The notes: generated by a model from the sequence alone, not told the origin. A stretch of DNA of 51,949 nucleotides from Bifidobacterium callitrichidarum (GCF_003129905.1 NZ_QFFM01000023.1:1-51949); one strand, 5' to 3'; shown: positions 10,758-21,600, counted from the stretch's first letter. A program made the numbers and translations.

Positions 10758-13511
10758 TTAGATACCGAGGCCTTGTTGGCGCCGGAAGCGCGTCAGTACG
10801 CGGCCAGCCAGCGGCACAAGCCACAGGCACAACACGAAGATCACGGCAGAGCCGGCGAGCGCGATGAGCGTGGCGGCCAGCATAGGTCCGGTGGGCAGGA
10901 TCAGCGCGAAGAACCGGGCCACGAACGGGATGAACATGCCGATCACACCGGCGGCCGCGAACACGGCGACCAGCACGCCCCTCCAGCCGTTGAGGGGACG
11001 GGCCACACGGGCGAGCACGAATACGCCCATCACGAACAGGATGATGGCGCTGGTGGCGCGCAGGGTGGACAGGTCGGCCGGGGAATCGACCACATCCCAG
11101 CCCATGATGCCGGGCAGGAACCAGGAAGCGAGCAGCACGGAGAGCGCGGTGGCCACGCCGCCGGGCAGCGCGAAGCTCACCACTCGTTTGAGGAAGCCGG
11201 GGATGTAGCGGCGTGTGTTCGGCGCGAGCGCCAGGATGAAGGCGGGCATGCCGATGGTGAGCGCACCGATGTACGTGATGTGGCGTGGCAGGTACGGGTA
11301 CGGGATCTGCGTGAGGACCACGCCGAGCGAGATCAGCGCGGAATACACGGTTTTGACGAGGAACAGGCTGGCGACGCGCTCCATGTTGGCCATGACCTGA
11401 CGGCCCCGGGCCACCACGTCCGGCAGGTGGGAGAACTTCGAGTCGACAAGCACCACTTGGGCCACGGCCTTGGTGGCGGGGGCCGCGTTGCCCATCGCGA
11501 TGCCGAGATCCGCCTCCTTCAAGGCCAGTGCGTCGTTGACGCCGTCACCGGTCATGGCCACCACGTGATGCCGTGTGTGCAGGGCCTGGACGATGGCCTT
11601 CTTCTGGTCGGGCAGTACGCGGCCGAGCACGTCCACGTGTTCGAGGACCTGGGCGAGCTCGTCGATGTCGGCTGGCAGCTCGCGTGCGTCCATTGCCACC
11701 GGTTCGCGGTCGCCGGTAAGCCTCACCTTGCGGGCGATGGCACCAACCGTGACCGGATTGTCGCCGGAGATGACACGGCAGCGCACGCCCTGCTCGCGGA
11801 ACCAGGCGAGGGTGGCTTCGGCGTCGGAGCGGATGCGTTCGGCGCACAGGACCAGGGCGACCGGGGTCGCGGACGGGTCGAGTTGCGAGGTGTCGGGGCT
11901 GTCGGGTGCTGTCGATGGGGAGACCGCTGGTACGGTCGGCTGGGGGGATGTCGCCGTCGCGTCTGTCTCTCCGGTCGCTCCCCTCAGTCGCCTTTGGCGA
12001 CAGCTCCCCTCGGAGAGGGGAGCCGGATTTTGCTTGGTTGCGTCGGCGGATTCGTCAACTGATTTCAGTCCGCCATGCGCCGAGCGCTGGCCTGCCGCGC
12101 TATAGGCAAGCAGGAGCACGCGGTTGCCATCGTTGGCATAGGCGTTGACCTCACGCAGGATGTCCGCGTAATCACCGTCCAATGCGGACAGGATGACTTC
12201 CGGGGCACCCATGATCCATACACCATCCGGTTTGACAACCGAACTCCATTTGCGGGAGGACGAGAACGGCACGCGCGAGTTTACTTCGCCGGGCGCATAG
12301 CCTCGCTCCCCCAGTCCGGCGAGCACGGCCTGGCCGGTGCCGTTGGGCTGTTCCTCGTCGCAGCAGTCGTAGAGCGCCTGGGCAATGGCCGGCTCGGATG
12401 CCGTCGTATCTGGCTCTTGGTCTGCGTCATTCTCGCGGCCCGCAGCAGCGGACAATGACGATATCGAATCGACGGACGATGGGCCAACAGACGGATGCAG
12501 GCCATACGCGGTCAACGGGATGATGCGGTCGAAGGCGATGCCGCCGTCGGTGATGGTGCCGGTCTTGTCGAGGTTGAGCGCGTCCACGCGGGCCAGGGTC
12601 TCCACGGATTCGAGCTCCTGGACCAGCGTGTTCTTCCGGGCGAGCCTGATCGCAGCGAGCGCGAAGTTCAGGGAGGTGAGCAGCACGAGGCCCTCGGGAA
12701 TCATGCCCACCACACCGGCCACGGCGGAGACCACGGCCTGCCGCCATTCGCCGGTGGCCAAGGCCGCATGCCATCCGCCCACCGTGTGGATCTGTGAGAG
12801 GATGAGCAGCACGCACAGGGGCACCACGAGGAAGGTCATGAATTTCAGGATCGTGTTGATGCCCTTGTTGAGGTCGGAGACGGTCTTCTTGTAGACCTTG
12901 GCCTGTGCGGTCAGCGTGGCGGCGTACGAGTGCGCGCCGACCGCGTTGACCCTGACCAGCGCCATGCCGGAGACGGCGGTGGCCCCAGAGTAGATCTGCT
13001 CGCCCACGTCATGGCGCACGGTGCGCGATTCGCCGGTGAGCATGGATTCGTCCAGTTCCAGTCCCCATGTGCGCACGATCAGGCCGTCCGCGGGCACCTG
13101 TTCGCCCGAACGGATCCAGAGCAGGTCATCCATGACGATGCCGCTGTGCGGGACGGCCACGTCCTCGCCGCAGCGGCGCACCAGGAAGTCGGAAGCAACC
13201 AGGATGGAGAGCCTGTCCAATGTGCGCTTGGCTCTGAGTTCGGTGATGATGCCGATGCCGGTGTTGATGATGATGACGAATCCGAATACCGAATCCTTCC
13301 ACGAGCCGGTGATGAGCACCAGCACCATAGCGGCAAAGATGATGCCGTTGAAGAGCGTGAATACGTTGGCGCGCACGATGTCCGCGAGCGAACGGGACGT
13401 GGAGGTCTTCACCGCGTTCGACTGGCCGCTGCCGACCCGTCGGGCCACTTCCGCGTCGGTCAGGCCCTGCTCGGGCACGTGGGGCATATGGACGGTTGCT
13501 GCTGCGCTCAT
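10758..13511 (-). CDS. Cation-translocating P-type ATPase (CtpE-like)
   Basis: ATP-driven cation pump in the cytoplasmic membrane, 917 residues. It has the TGES actuator motif (159-162), GMIPEGLVLLTS in membrane helix 4, the phosphorylated D315 in DKTGTIT and MTGDGVND in the P domain, plus about ten membrane segments. The PEGL motif places it near the mycobacterial CtpE/streptococcal calcium-type pumps; calcium is therefore the likeliest ion but is an inference. The nucleotide-binding domain holds two low-complexity insertions, about 345-375 and 480-565. The second contains an in-frame copy of the dispersed palindromic repeat (about residues 496-512). ATG at 13511 begins the conserved N-terminus; an upstream in-frame start at 13619 looks spurious. 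Confidence 0.9.
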   Translation of the reverse strand: MSAAATVHMPHVPEQGLTDAEVARRVGSGQSNAVKTSTSRSLADIVRANVFTLFNGIIFAAMVLVLITGSWKDSVFGFVIIINTGIGIITELRAKRTLDRLSILVASDFLVRRCGEDVAVPHSGIVMDDLLWIRSGEQVPADGLIVRTWGLELDESMLTGESRTVRHDVGEQIYSGATAVSGMALVRVNAVGAHSYAATLTAQAKVYKKTVSDLNKGINTILKFMTFLVVPLCVLLILSQIHTVGGWHAALATGEWRQAVVSAVAGVVGMIPEGLVLLTSLNFALAAIRLARKNTLVQELESVETLARVDALNLDKTGTITDGGIAFDRIIPLTAYGLHPSVGPSSVDSISSLSAAAGRENDADQEPDTTASEPAIAQALYDCCDEEQPNGTGQAVLAGLGERGYAPGEVNSRVPFSSSRKWSSVVKPDGVWIMGAPEVILSALDGDYADILREVNAYANDGNRVLLLAYSAAGQRSAHGGLKSVDESADATKQNPAPLSEGSCRQRRLRGATGETDATATSPQPTVPAVSPSTAPDSPDTSQLDPSATPVALVLCAERIRSDAEATLAWFREQGVRCRVISGDNPVTVGAIARKVRLTGDREPVAMDARELPADIDELAQVLEHVDVLGRVLPDQKKAIVQALHTRHHVVAMTGDGVNDALALKEADLGIAMGNAAPATKAVAQVVLVDSKFSHLPDVVARGRQVMANMERVASLFLVKTVYSALISLGVVLTQIPYPYLPRHITYIGALTIGMPAFILALAPNTRRYIPGFLKRVVSFALPGGVATALSVLLASWFLPGIMGWDVVDSPADLSTLRATSAIILFVMGVFVLARVARPLNGWRGVLVAVFAAAGVIGMFIPFVARFFALILPTGPMLAATLIALAGSAVIFVLCLWLVPLAGRVLTRFRRQQGLGI
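11977..12024. repeat. Double-palindrome repeat, copy 3, inside the P-type ATPase gene
   Basis: GCTCCCCTCAGTCGCC-TTT-GGCGACAGCTCCCCTC-G-GAGAGGGGAGCC, 48 bp or exactly 16 codons, nearly identical to intergenic copies. Read on the minus strand it encodes a Pro-Leu-Ser-Glu-Gly then Arg-rich stretch without a stop, within a variable loop of the nucleotide-binding domain. Confidence 0.85.
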
Positions 13512-13610
13512 GGTCTCCAGCCTACCGCGGGTCCGTTCGCATTGGGCCAAACCTCGGAGGTAAATACGATCGACTTCGTCGATACGGTATTTTCCGCGGC
13601 CTGCCGGCCG

Positions 13611-13665
13611 CTCTCCCACTACCCCTCAGTCGGCTTCGCCGCCAGCTCCCCTGACAAGGGGAGCC
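13611..13665. repeat. Double-palindrome repeat, copy 4
   Basis: CTCTCCCACTACCCCTCAGTCGGC-TTC-GCCGCCAGCTCCCC-TGACA-AGGGGAGCC. This is the CTACTACC / TGACAAGG variant, shared with copies at 22771 and 30011. It follows the stop of the lipoprotein gene. Confidence 0.75.
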
Positions 13666-13673
13666 GAGGAATG

Positions 13674-14357
13674 TTAATTGCCGGTGTTGGTGGTGACGGC
13701 GATGGTGCGGTCGTGGGGCTCGTCGCGGATGATGGTCAAGGCGACGTCACTGATGGGCGTGGCTTCGGCGTCGCGGTCGTTGACGGCGAGGGTGGCCGCG
13801 TAAAGCAGATCGTTCTCCGGCAGGGCCACGGGGTTGAGCAGGGCCACGGGAATGCCGGCGTTGCGCGCATTGGTGAGGGCTTCATCCCAGCCTTGGCTGT
13901 TGGCGTCGGTCACGTTGATGCCGCTGATCACCACGAGTTTGACCGCACGCGCCACGAAGTCGTCCACGGCCTGCTGGGCGGTGACGGCGGCGGAATCCAC
14001 CGTCACCGATGGCTCCGAGTCGGATTCGGCCGCGGTTCCCCCGGTTGTATTGGCGGCATCGTCGGTGCTCTTCCCCGTCGTATCGGACTTGGGACTGGTC
14101 TGTCCGGCGAGCGAAGCGTAGAAGACGTTCATGCCGGAGTCGGAGATGGCGTTGATGGCGAGCTTGTCCGCGGCGGGGTCCTCGGAGCCCACGAATCCCA
14201 CGGTGGCGTCCGTGATGTGGACCGAATCGTGGGCGACCGCGGGCATGCTATCCTGCGTGTCGCCGACGGCCCGGCCGGCTGGCGCGCACGCCGTCAGCGA
14301 CAGCACGGCGGCTGCCGCGGCCACGGCGGCGATCAGGGTTGGGATACGCGGTTTCAT
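13674..14357 (-). CDS. Lipoprotein with a sugar-binding-protein-like domain
   Basis: Predicted secreted lipoprotein of 227 residues, anchored to the outer face of the membrane. The N-terminus has a basic start, an alanine-rich hydrophobic stretch and a lipobox LTAC, with C near residue 25. The mature part resembles a periplasmic-binding/LacI-type fold: an N-terminal VGFVGSEDPAADKLAINAISDSG segment and a later ARNAGIPVALLNPVALPEND segment. At about 200 mature residues it is shorter than typical 300-residue sugar-binding proteins, so it may be a degenerate or specialised form. A Ser/Thr/Asp-rich insertion occupies about 88-115. No ABC permease genes are next to it. ATG at 14357 sets the start because the signal peptide begins there. 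Confidence 0.7.
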   Translation of the reverse strand: MKPRIPTLIAAVAAAAAVLSLTACAPAGRAVGDTQDSMPAVAHDSVHITDATVGFVGSEDPAADKLAINAISDSGMNVFYASLAGQTSPKSDTTGKSTDDAANTTGGTAAESDSEPSVTVDSAAVTAQQAVDDFVARAVKLVVISGINVTDANSQGWDEALTNARNAGIPVALLNPVALPENDLLYAATLAVNDRDAEATPISDVALTIIRDEPHDRTIAVTTNTGN

Positions 14358-14416
14358 GGGTTCGCTTTCGGTTACGTTCGGTCTCTGCTCAAACTCAATC
14401 AACACGAATGGTGATG

Positions 14417-14465
14417 GGCTGCCCTCAGTCGGCTCTGCCGACAGCTCTCCTCCGAGAGAGGAACC
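14417..14465. repeat. Double-palindrome repeat, copy 5
   Basis: GGCTGCCCTCAGTCGGC-TCT-GCCGACAGCTCTC-CTC-CGAGAGAGGAACC, a diverged copy in the gap between the lipoprotein start and the RNA methyltransferase stop. Confidence 0.7.
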
Positions 14466-14517
14466 AAGCAAGAAACCGACTCGGGACAGGCCCGATACAC
14501 AACGTAATCGCGCACGG

Positions 14518-15777
14518 TCAGCGGACGAACAGGGCGACGGTTTCGACGTGATGGGTCATCGGGTAGATGTCGAAGGCGCGGATGCCCTTGAGCTGGTAGC
14601 CCTCACCGATCAGGGTGGCGGTGTCACGGGCCAGGGACGTGGGGTCGCAGGCGATGTACACCACCGACTTGGCTCCGGCCGCGGCGATCTGGCGGCATAC
14701 CTTGGCACGGGCTCCGGCACGCGGCGGGTCGAGGACCACCACATCCGGTTTGGCCAGATGGGCCGGCACGTGGGCCAGTGTCTGGGAGACATCGCCGGCG
14801 CGGGCGTCCACGTCGTTGAGGTTCATGGCTCGCAGGTTGCGCTGCGCGTTGCGCACGGCCACGCGCGCGCCCTCCACGCTGAGCATGCGGGTGCGTTCGC
14901 CGGTCAGCGTGGCCAACGGCAGCGTGAACAGGCCGGAACCGGAGTAGAGGTCCCAGATGACGGGGGCCACGGCTCCCTGCAACTGTCCGTTGACGAGGTC
15001 GATCACATGCGTGCCCAAGGCGATGGGGGCCTGGCGGTGCACCTGCCAGAAGCCGTTGGCATCCACCCGGTAGGTGAATGTGGTGCCGTTGATGGCCACC
15101 TGCTCGGTAAGCAGCTGTTCGCCGGCGGTCAGTTCGCCGTCCACAAGCACGGCGTAGTTATCCTGCGCGCTTTCGGCATCGCCGCGCGGTTCGGGCACGG
15201 ATAGGCGGATCTGCGAGCCGGGCTCGTAACCGCCGTCCCAGACGTGCTCGCGTTCGGCCACATCCAGCAGGGTGCGGGTGGCGAGCGGCATGGTGTCGAT
15301 GGCCACGCGGTTGTGGGTGCCGCGCCGGCGCATGGAGGGGCGGCCCTCCTCGTCGGCGATCATCTCGATGCGGGTGCGCCAGTTGAGCCCGCCGAACTCC
15401 TCATCGCCGGGCATGCGGTCGATGGGCACGGCCACGTCGATATGGCCGAGGCGACTCATCTGTTCGGAAACGGTGACGGCCTTCCACCTGAGCTGGCCGG
15501 CGAGCGAGACGTGCACGAGGTCGGCGCCGCCCACTCCCCCGCCCATGGCCAGAGGTCCGGCGAGCGGCCATGCCGGCGTCACGCGGTCCTCGGACGGTTC
15601 GATGACCTCGACCACCTCGCCGGTCCAGAACCGGTCGTCGCGGTCGTGCGGCTCGTCCAGTTCGATCCGGTCGAGTTCGCCGGGCAGGGCGAATCGAACG
15701 AACACCACGCGGCCGTCGATATGGGCCACACAACGGCCCTGGTCGGCGTAACGTTCGATGCGGACCTCAGCTTGCAT
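14518..15777 (-). CDS. RNA (uracil-5-)methyltransferase family protein (TrmA/RlmD-like)
   Basis: SAM-dependent enzyme that would methylate C5 of a uridine in rRNA or tRNA, 419 residues. An N-terminal TRAM-like domain (about 1-60, VRIERYADQGRCVAHIDGRV) is followed by the catalytic domain with SAM motif DLYSGSGLFTLPLA, DPPRAGA, and IACDPTSLARD carrying the catalytic cysteine. The iron-sulfur ligands of RlmD (CxxxxxCGGC) are replaced by a cysteine-free glycine-rich segment (AMGGGVGGADLVHVS), as in other actinobacterial members as far as I know. Its start overlaps the end of the DUF3159 gene by 11 bases, indicating translational coupling. Whether the target is tRNA U54 or an rRNA site is not resolved. 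Confidence 0.85.
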   Translation of the reverse strand: MQAEVRIERYADQGRCVAHIDGRVVFVRFALPGELDRIELDEPHDRDDRFWTGEVVEVIEPSEDRVTPAWPLAGPLAMGGGVGGADLVHVSLAGQLRWKAVTVSEQMSRLGHIDVAVPIDRMPGDEEFGGLNWRTRIEMIADEEGRPSMRRRGTHNRVAIDTMPLATRTLLDVAEREHVWDGGYEPGSQIRLSVPEPRGDAESAQDNYAVLVDGELTAGEQLLTEQVAINGTTFTYRVDANGFWQVHRQAPIALGTHVIDLVNGQLQGAVAPVIWDLYSGSGLFTLPLATLTGERTRMLSVEGARVAVRNAQRNLRAMNLNDVDARAGDVSQTLAHVPAHLAKPDVVVLDPPRAGARAKVCRQIAAAGAKSVVYIACDPTSLARDTATLIGEGYQLKGIRAFDIYPMTHHVETVALFVR

Positions 15778-16477
15778 CGTTGTCCTTTCGGTAAGTGGCC
15801 TTGTGCCGGTGGAGCGGGGTGGCGATGATGAGATAGCTCACCCAGATCGCCAGCGCCCAGAACGGGATGCCCATGAGCAGGCGGGCCACGCCGAGCGCGG
15901 CCACGTGGTCGGTCAGGTACAGCGGCACCTGCACCAGCAGGCGCAGACCGAACAGGCCCACCCACAGCGCGGTGACGATCATGTACGCGCGCTTGAGCTC
16001 GGGGTCGTCCATCCAATCATGGAACCATGCCTTGAACCGTTCGGTGGGCATCTGGCGGATGAACTCCACCACGAATCCCAGTCCGGGCACGCGGATCAGC
16101 AGCGTGACGGACAGCAGCACGGCGTAGATGGCGTTGGTCAGGAAGCCCAGCATGTAGTAGTTGCGGGCCTCATGGCTCTTCCATGCCCAGATCAGGCAGA
16201 TGCCCACGGCCACCAGGCCGGAGAGCGCGCCCATCAGCGACTGGCGCTGGATGAGGCGTGCGACCACCTGCACGATGGCGAGCACGGCGGACACGCCGAT
16301 GGTGAGGTTCAGGTTGTTCGTGGCCACGAAGAGGACCACGAACACCACGCCCGGGAGCATGGACTCCACCACGCCGCGGGGGCCGCCGATGGCGTCGATG
16401 ATCGAGAAGTCGTCGCCCTCGCCGGCGTCCGCCAAGGCCCCCAGGCCGGTGCGTTTCTTGTCTGCCTTGTCTGCCAT
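15767..16477 (-). CDS. DUF3159 membrane protein
   Basis: Integral membrane protein of 236 residues matching the actinobacterial DUF3159 family. A soluble N-terminus of about 30 residues (IIDAIGGPRGVVESMLPG is characteristic) precedes about six hydrophobic segments. After the second pair the motif MPTERFKAWFHDW lies in a cytoplasmic loop, and ELKRAYMIVTALWVGLFGLRLLVQVPLY follows. Function is unknown. It sits 6 bp downstream of the DUF3710 gene and overlaps the methyltransferase gene, an arrangement often seen in actinobacteria, so the three probably form one operon. Confidence 0.88.
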   Translation of the reverse strand: MADKADKKRTGLGALADAGEGDDFSIIDAIGGPRGVVESMLPGVVFVVLFVATNNLNLTIGVSAVLAIVQVVARLIQRQSLMGALSGLVAVGICLIWAWKSHEARNYYMLGFLTNAIYAVLLSVTLLIRVPGLGFVVEFIRQMPTERFKAWFHDWMDDPELKRAYMIVTALWVGLFGLRLLVQVPLYLTDHVAALGVARLLMGIPFWALAIWVSYLIIATPLHRHKATYRKDNDAS

Positions 16478-16483
16478 GGACGC

Positions 16484-17335
16484 TTAGCGGACCTCGGAAA
16501 ACATCGGGCCGCGCGACAGGGTGGTCTTGACCTCGGTGGTCTGGTCCTGGCTCAGCGGGCCCTTGGGCTTGTTGTCCGGGATGTCCTTGAAGTGTTCCTT
16601 GCCGTTCTCCTCCGCTTCGGCGGCGGCCTTGGCGGCCTTGCGCTCGGCCGGGGCGACCGGCGGGTGCATCGGGATGAGGTCGCGCGGGGCCAGCGGCTCC
16701 TCGCCGCGCTCCACCACGATGTCCGCGAAGAACTTGTTGAGGGCCTCGGTCTCCGGATTGTCCGGATCGGTGGCAGCCTTGCCGGAGAAGATGCCGCGCA
16801 GCATCCAGCGCGGGCCGTCCACGCCCACGATGCGGGTCTCGACGGTCTTGCCGCCCTTGACGTTCACCGGCAGCTTGAGCTCGGTGCCGAAGACGCCCTC
16901 GGCCTCGGAAGCGGCCTTGTTGGCTTCCAGCAGGTCGGCGCGCACGTCATCCCACAGGCCCATGGTCTTGGGGGCAGCAAAGGCCTCGATCTCCAGGCTG
17001 GAGGCACCGTAGGTGATGGTGGAGCCCAGGATCTGCTGGGTGGCGCGGTTGGCCTTGATGCGCAGTTCGATGCCGCGCAGGAACGGCAGGTAGTAGGCGC
17101 CGAGATCCAGGTAGTCGTCGTAGTCGGGCACATCCTCGTCATTGACGTCCCACGGGCCGCGCTCCTCGCCGCGGCCGGCGTATTCGTTCGACGGCTCGGC
17201 CAGTACGCTTTCCGCGCTTTCCGCCTTGGCGGCGGCGTTGGCGGCCTCGGCGGCCACCTTATCCTCGTCGATTGGCTCCGCTGCCTCTTCGGCTTCCTTC
17301 TTGGCCTTCTTCTTGCCGAATCCGAACAGTCCCAT
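16484..17335 (-). CDS. DUF3710 protein
   Basis: Soluble protein of 283 residues belonging to actinobacterial family DUF3710. The N-terminus is a lysine- and alanine-rich charged segment (about 8-50), probably disordered. The conserved core starts at ERGPWDVNDEDVPDYDDYLDLG and continues through ETRIVGVDGPRWMLRGIFSG and FADIVVERGEEPLAPRDLIPM, all hallmarks of the family. The function is unknown; the recurrent link with DUF3159 suggests a shared process, here extended to the RNA methyltransferase. First gene of the three-gene operon; the leader upstream to 17456 is shared with the divergent exonuclease gene. Confidence 0.88.
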   Translation of the reverse strand: MGLFGFGKKKAKKEAEEAAEPIDEDKVAAEAANAAAKAESAESVLAEPSNEYAGRGEERGPWDVNDEDVPDYDDYLDLGAYYLPFLRGIELRIKANRATQQILGSTITYGASSLEIEAFAAPKTMGLWDDVRADLLEANKAASEAEGVFGTELKLPVNVKGGKTVETRIVGVDGPRWMLRGIFSGKAATDPDNPETEALNKFFADIVVERGEEPLAPRDLIPMHPPVAPAERKAAKAAAEAEENGKEHFKDIPDNKPKGPLSQDQTTEVKTTLSRGPMFSEVR

Positions 17336-17456
17336 GATTCCTCATTTCGTATGACGGTTGCAACCTTGCTAACACTAGCACCCATGCTTAGAGAAAGCTG
17401 ATTGCATGCTTCGTTCGCGCCGGGGTTTCGTAGGGAGGCCACCATACTATGGCCGC

Positions 17457-18314
17457 ATGATCACCATTACCACTTCCAACGTCAATGGATTGCGGGCGGC
17501 CGACCGCAAGGGCATCACCACATGGGCGGGCAGGAATACGCCGAACGTCTGGTGTATGCAGGAGGTACGCGCACCTCAGCCGGACATCGATGCGATCTTC
17601 GGCAAATTCGCCTTTGAATATGCGCAGGCCGGTGCCATCGATTCGGCCGAGGATTTCACGCTGACCAATGAGGTCTGTCGTGTGAAGGGACGTGCCGGCG
17701 TGGCCTTGCTCAGTGACCTGCCGGTGGTCGGGCAACGGTATGGCTTGCCGGGACTCACCGAAGACGTGGATTCCGGACGTTGGATCGAAACCGATGTCCG
17801 TACGCCGCAGAGCTATGTGATCACCGTGGTCTGCGTCTACGTGCATGCCGGCAACACCGACGATCCGCTGAAGATGGAGCAGAAGTACCGTTTCCTCGAC
17901 GCGATGCTGGTGCGTATGGGCGAGCTGCGCGACGAGGCGGCCCATGGCGGCAGGCAGGCCGTGCTGTGTGGCGACTTCAACATCGCACACACGCCGCTGG
18001 ATATCAAGAACGCCAAGGCCAACGAGAAGCACGCGGGTTTCCTGCCTGAGGAGCGCGCCTATGTGGACCGGTGGCTGGATGAATACGAGTTCGTGGATGT
18101 GATGCGCGATCTGGCCGGGGACATCCAGGGCCCGTACACGTGGTGGAGCCAGCGCGGGCGCGCGTTCGACAACAACGTGGGCTGGAGGATCGACTACCAG
18201 TTCGCGACGCCCGAACTGGCGGAGACCGCGCGCGGCTTCGTGATCGACAAGGCACCGACGTACGAGATGCGTTGGTCCGATCACGCCCCGCTGACCATCA
18301 CATATGACGTGTGA
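17457..18314 (+). CDS. xth: Exodeoxyribonuclease III
   Basis: Class II AP endonuclease/3'-5' exonuclease of base-excision repair, 285 residues. The motifs run in order: TTSNVNGLRAA (metal-binding Asn), WCMQEVR (catalytic Glu), VYVHAG, GDFNIAHTPLDIKN (Asp/Asn), RIDYQFATPEL and the terminal SDHAPL catalytic His. The ATG at 17457 coincides with the usual MxIxTxNVNG start; an in-frame ATG at 17406 would add 17 atypical residues. It is transcribed divergently from the DUF3710 operon and convergently with the opp operon. Two inverted palindromic repeats and a 19-bp stem hairpin follow the stop. Confidence 0.95.
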   Translation: MITITTSNVNGLRAADRKGITTWAGRNTPNVWCMQEVRAPQPDIDAIFGKFAFEYAQAGAIDSAEDFTLTNEVCRVKGRAGVALLSDLPVVGQRYGLPGLTEDVDSGRWIETDVRTPQSYVITVVCVYVHAGNTDDPLKMEQKYRFLDAMLVRMGELRDEAAHGGRQAVLCGDFNIAHTPLDIKNAKANEKHAGFLPEERAYVDRWLDEYEFVDVMRDLAGDIQGPYTWWSQRGRAFDNNVGWRIDYQFATPELAETARGFVIDKAPTYEMRWSDHAPLTITYDV

Positions 18315-18372
18315 TTCCTGGATGCAGCGGCCGGTTGGGTCGGCGGACATAGTGAGCGGCCATGCCGCAAAA

Positions 18373-18420
18373 GGCTCCCCTCTCTGAGGGGAGCTGTCGT
18401 CGCAGACGACTGAGGGGAGC
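18373..18420. repeat. Double-palindrome repeat, copy 6 (reverse orientation)
   Basis: GGCTCCCCTC-TCT-GAGGGGAGCTGTCGTC-GCA-GACGACTGAGGGGAGC; inverted relative to the copy at 18443, so the pair could fold into one large cruciform. Confidence 0.85.
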
Positions 18421-18442
18421 TACAGTCCGCAGCTGGACCGAT

Positions 18443-18490
18443 GCTCCCCTCAGTCAGCTTCGCTGACAGCTCCCCTCAGAGAGGGGAGCC
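18443..18490. repeat. Double-palindrome repeat, copy 7 (forward orientation)
   Basis: GCTCCCCTCAGTCAGC-TTC-GCTGACAGCTCCCCTC-A-GAGAGGGGAGCC; partner of the inverted copy 22 bp upstream. Confidence 0.85.
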
Positions 18491-18496
18491 AGAATA

Positions 18497-18538
18497 TGGT
18501 TGAGGCCTCTTCCCGTTGCCGGGAAGAGGCCTCAACCA
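18497..18538. terminator. Strong hairpin between convergent xth and opp genes
   Basis: A 19-base perfect stem (TGGTTGAGGCCTCTTCCCG and its complement) around TTGC, placed between convergent genes. It lacks a U-tract, but its strength and position fit a bidirectional terminator. Confidence 0.65.
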
Positions 18539-18557
18539 CTATGAGTTAATCACGCAA

Positions 18558-20573
<2,016 letters not shown>

Positions 20574-20595
20574 AATGTTTCCTCTACTCCCTTGC

Positions 20596-21600
20596 TCAGG
20601 CCGTACGGCTCTTCGGGTCAAGGGCGTCCTTGACGGCGTCGCCCATCATGATGAACGCGAGCACGGTGATGGCCAGTGCGGCGGACGGGTAGAACAGCAC
20701 GAGCGGGTCGGTCTGCAGGTTGGTCTGGGCGCTGGAGATATCGCCGCCCCAGCTCACGGTGGTGGTGGGCAGGCCCACGCCAAGGAAGCTCAGCGTGGCC
20801 TCGGCCACGATGTAGGAGGCGAGCGACGTGGTGCCGATCACGATGATCGGGGCCAGCGAGTTCGGCAGGATGTGGCGGAACAGGTTGCGCATCGGGGTGG
20901 AGCCGAGGGCCGTGGAGGCCGTGTTGAACTCGAGGTTCTTGGCCTCGAGCACGGCGCTTCGCGCGATGCGGCAGACGCCCACCCAGCCGAAGAGGGCCAG
21001 CACGAGCACGATCTTCCAGATGGACTTGGAGGACTTGAACATCTGGAGGACCACGATGGCGCCGAGCAGCATCGGCAGGGCGAAGAAGATGTCGGTGACG
21101 CGGCTCAGGACCGCGTCGATCCATCCGCCGCAGAAGCCGGCGATGGCGCCGATCAGGGTGCCGATGAGCACGACCATCAGCGTGGAGAGCACGCCGACGG
21201 ACAGGGAGGTGCGGGTGCCGTAGACCACGCGGGTGTACACGTCGCAGCCCTGCAGGTCGAAGCCGAAGGGGTGTCCGGGCTCGGACGGGCTCAGCGAGTT
21301 TGCCAGATCGCAGGCGTTCGGGTCCTGCTTGGTGAACAGGCCGGGGGCGAGGGCCACGATGATGATGAAGACGATGACCAGGCCGGAGATGATGAACAGC
21401 GGGTTGCGGCGCAGGGTTCGCCATGCGTCGGCCCACATGCTGGTGGCCGGGGCGGATTCGTCCACGGAGTCGACGTCCTGAAGCGGGGTCTCCTCGATGG
21501 GGGCCACGTAACGGTCCTGGCCGGGCAGGGTTTCCATGAAGTACTCGGTGCCGGGCTCGCCGGACTCGTTGAGTTCGTTTTCGGTGGTGTTGTTTGCCAT
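20596..21600 (-). CDS. oppC: Oligopeptide ABC transporter permease (OppC/DppC)
   Basis: Membrane channel subunit of the peptide importer, 334 residues. An unusually long soluble N-terminus (about 70 residues, acidic and Asn/Glu-rich) precedes the first membrane helix. It is followed by the OppC_N-type segment WRTLRRNPLFIISGLVIV and the BPD_transp_1 core. The EAA-type loop contacting the ATPase is visible near ALGSTPMRNLFRHILPNSLAPIIV. ATG at 21600 is preceded by GGGGAGGAG; an in-frame extension upstream overlaps oppB and is not credible. It is 20 bp from oppB. Confidence 0.93.
   Translation of the reverse strand: MANNTTENELNESGEPGTEYFMETLPGQDRYVAPIEETPLQDVDSVDESAPATSMWADAWRTLRRNPLFIISGLVIVFIIIVALAPGLFTKQDPNACDLANSLSPSEPGHPFGFDLQGCDVYTRVVYGTRTSLSVGVLSTLMVVLIGTLIGAIAGFCGGWIDAVLSRVTDIFFALPMLLGAIVVLQMFKSSKSIWKIVLVLALFGWVGVCRIARSAVLEAKNLEFNTASTALGSTPMRNLFRHILPNSLAPIIVIGTTSLASYIVAEATLSFLGVGLPTTTVSWGGDISSAQTNLQTDPLVLFYPSAALAITVLAFIMMGDAVKDALDPKSRTA

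Noticed and set aside
18373..18490. CRISPR-like repeats
   Set aside because: Repeats are palindromic, in opposite orientations and few, with no regular spacers or cas genes.
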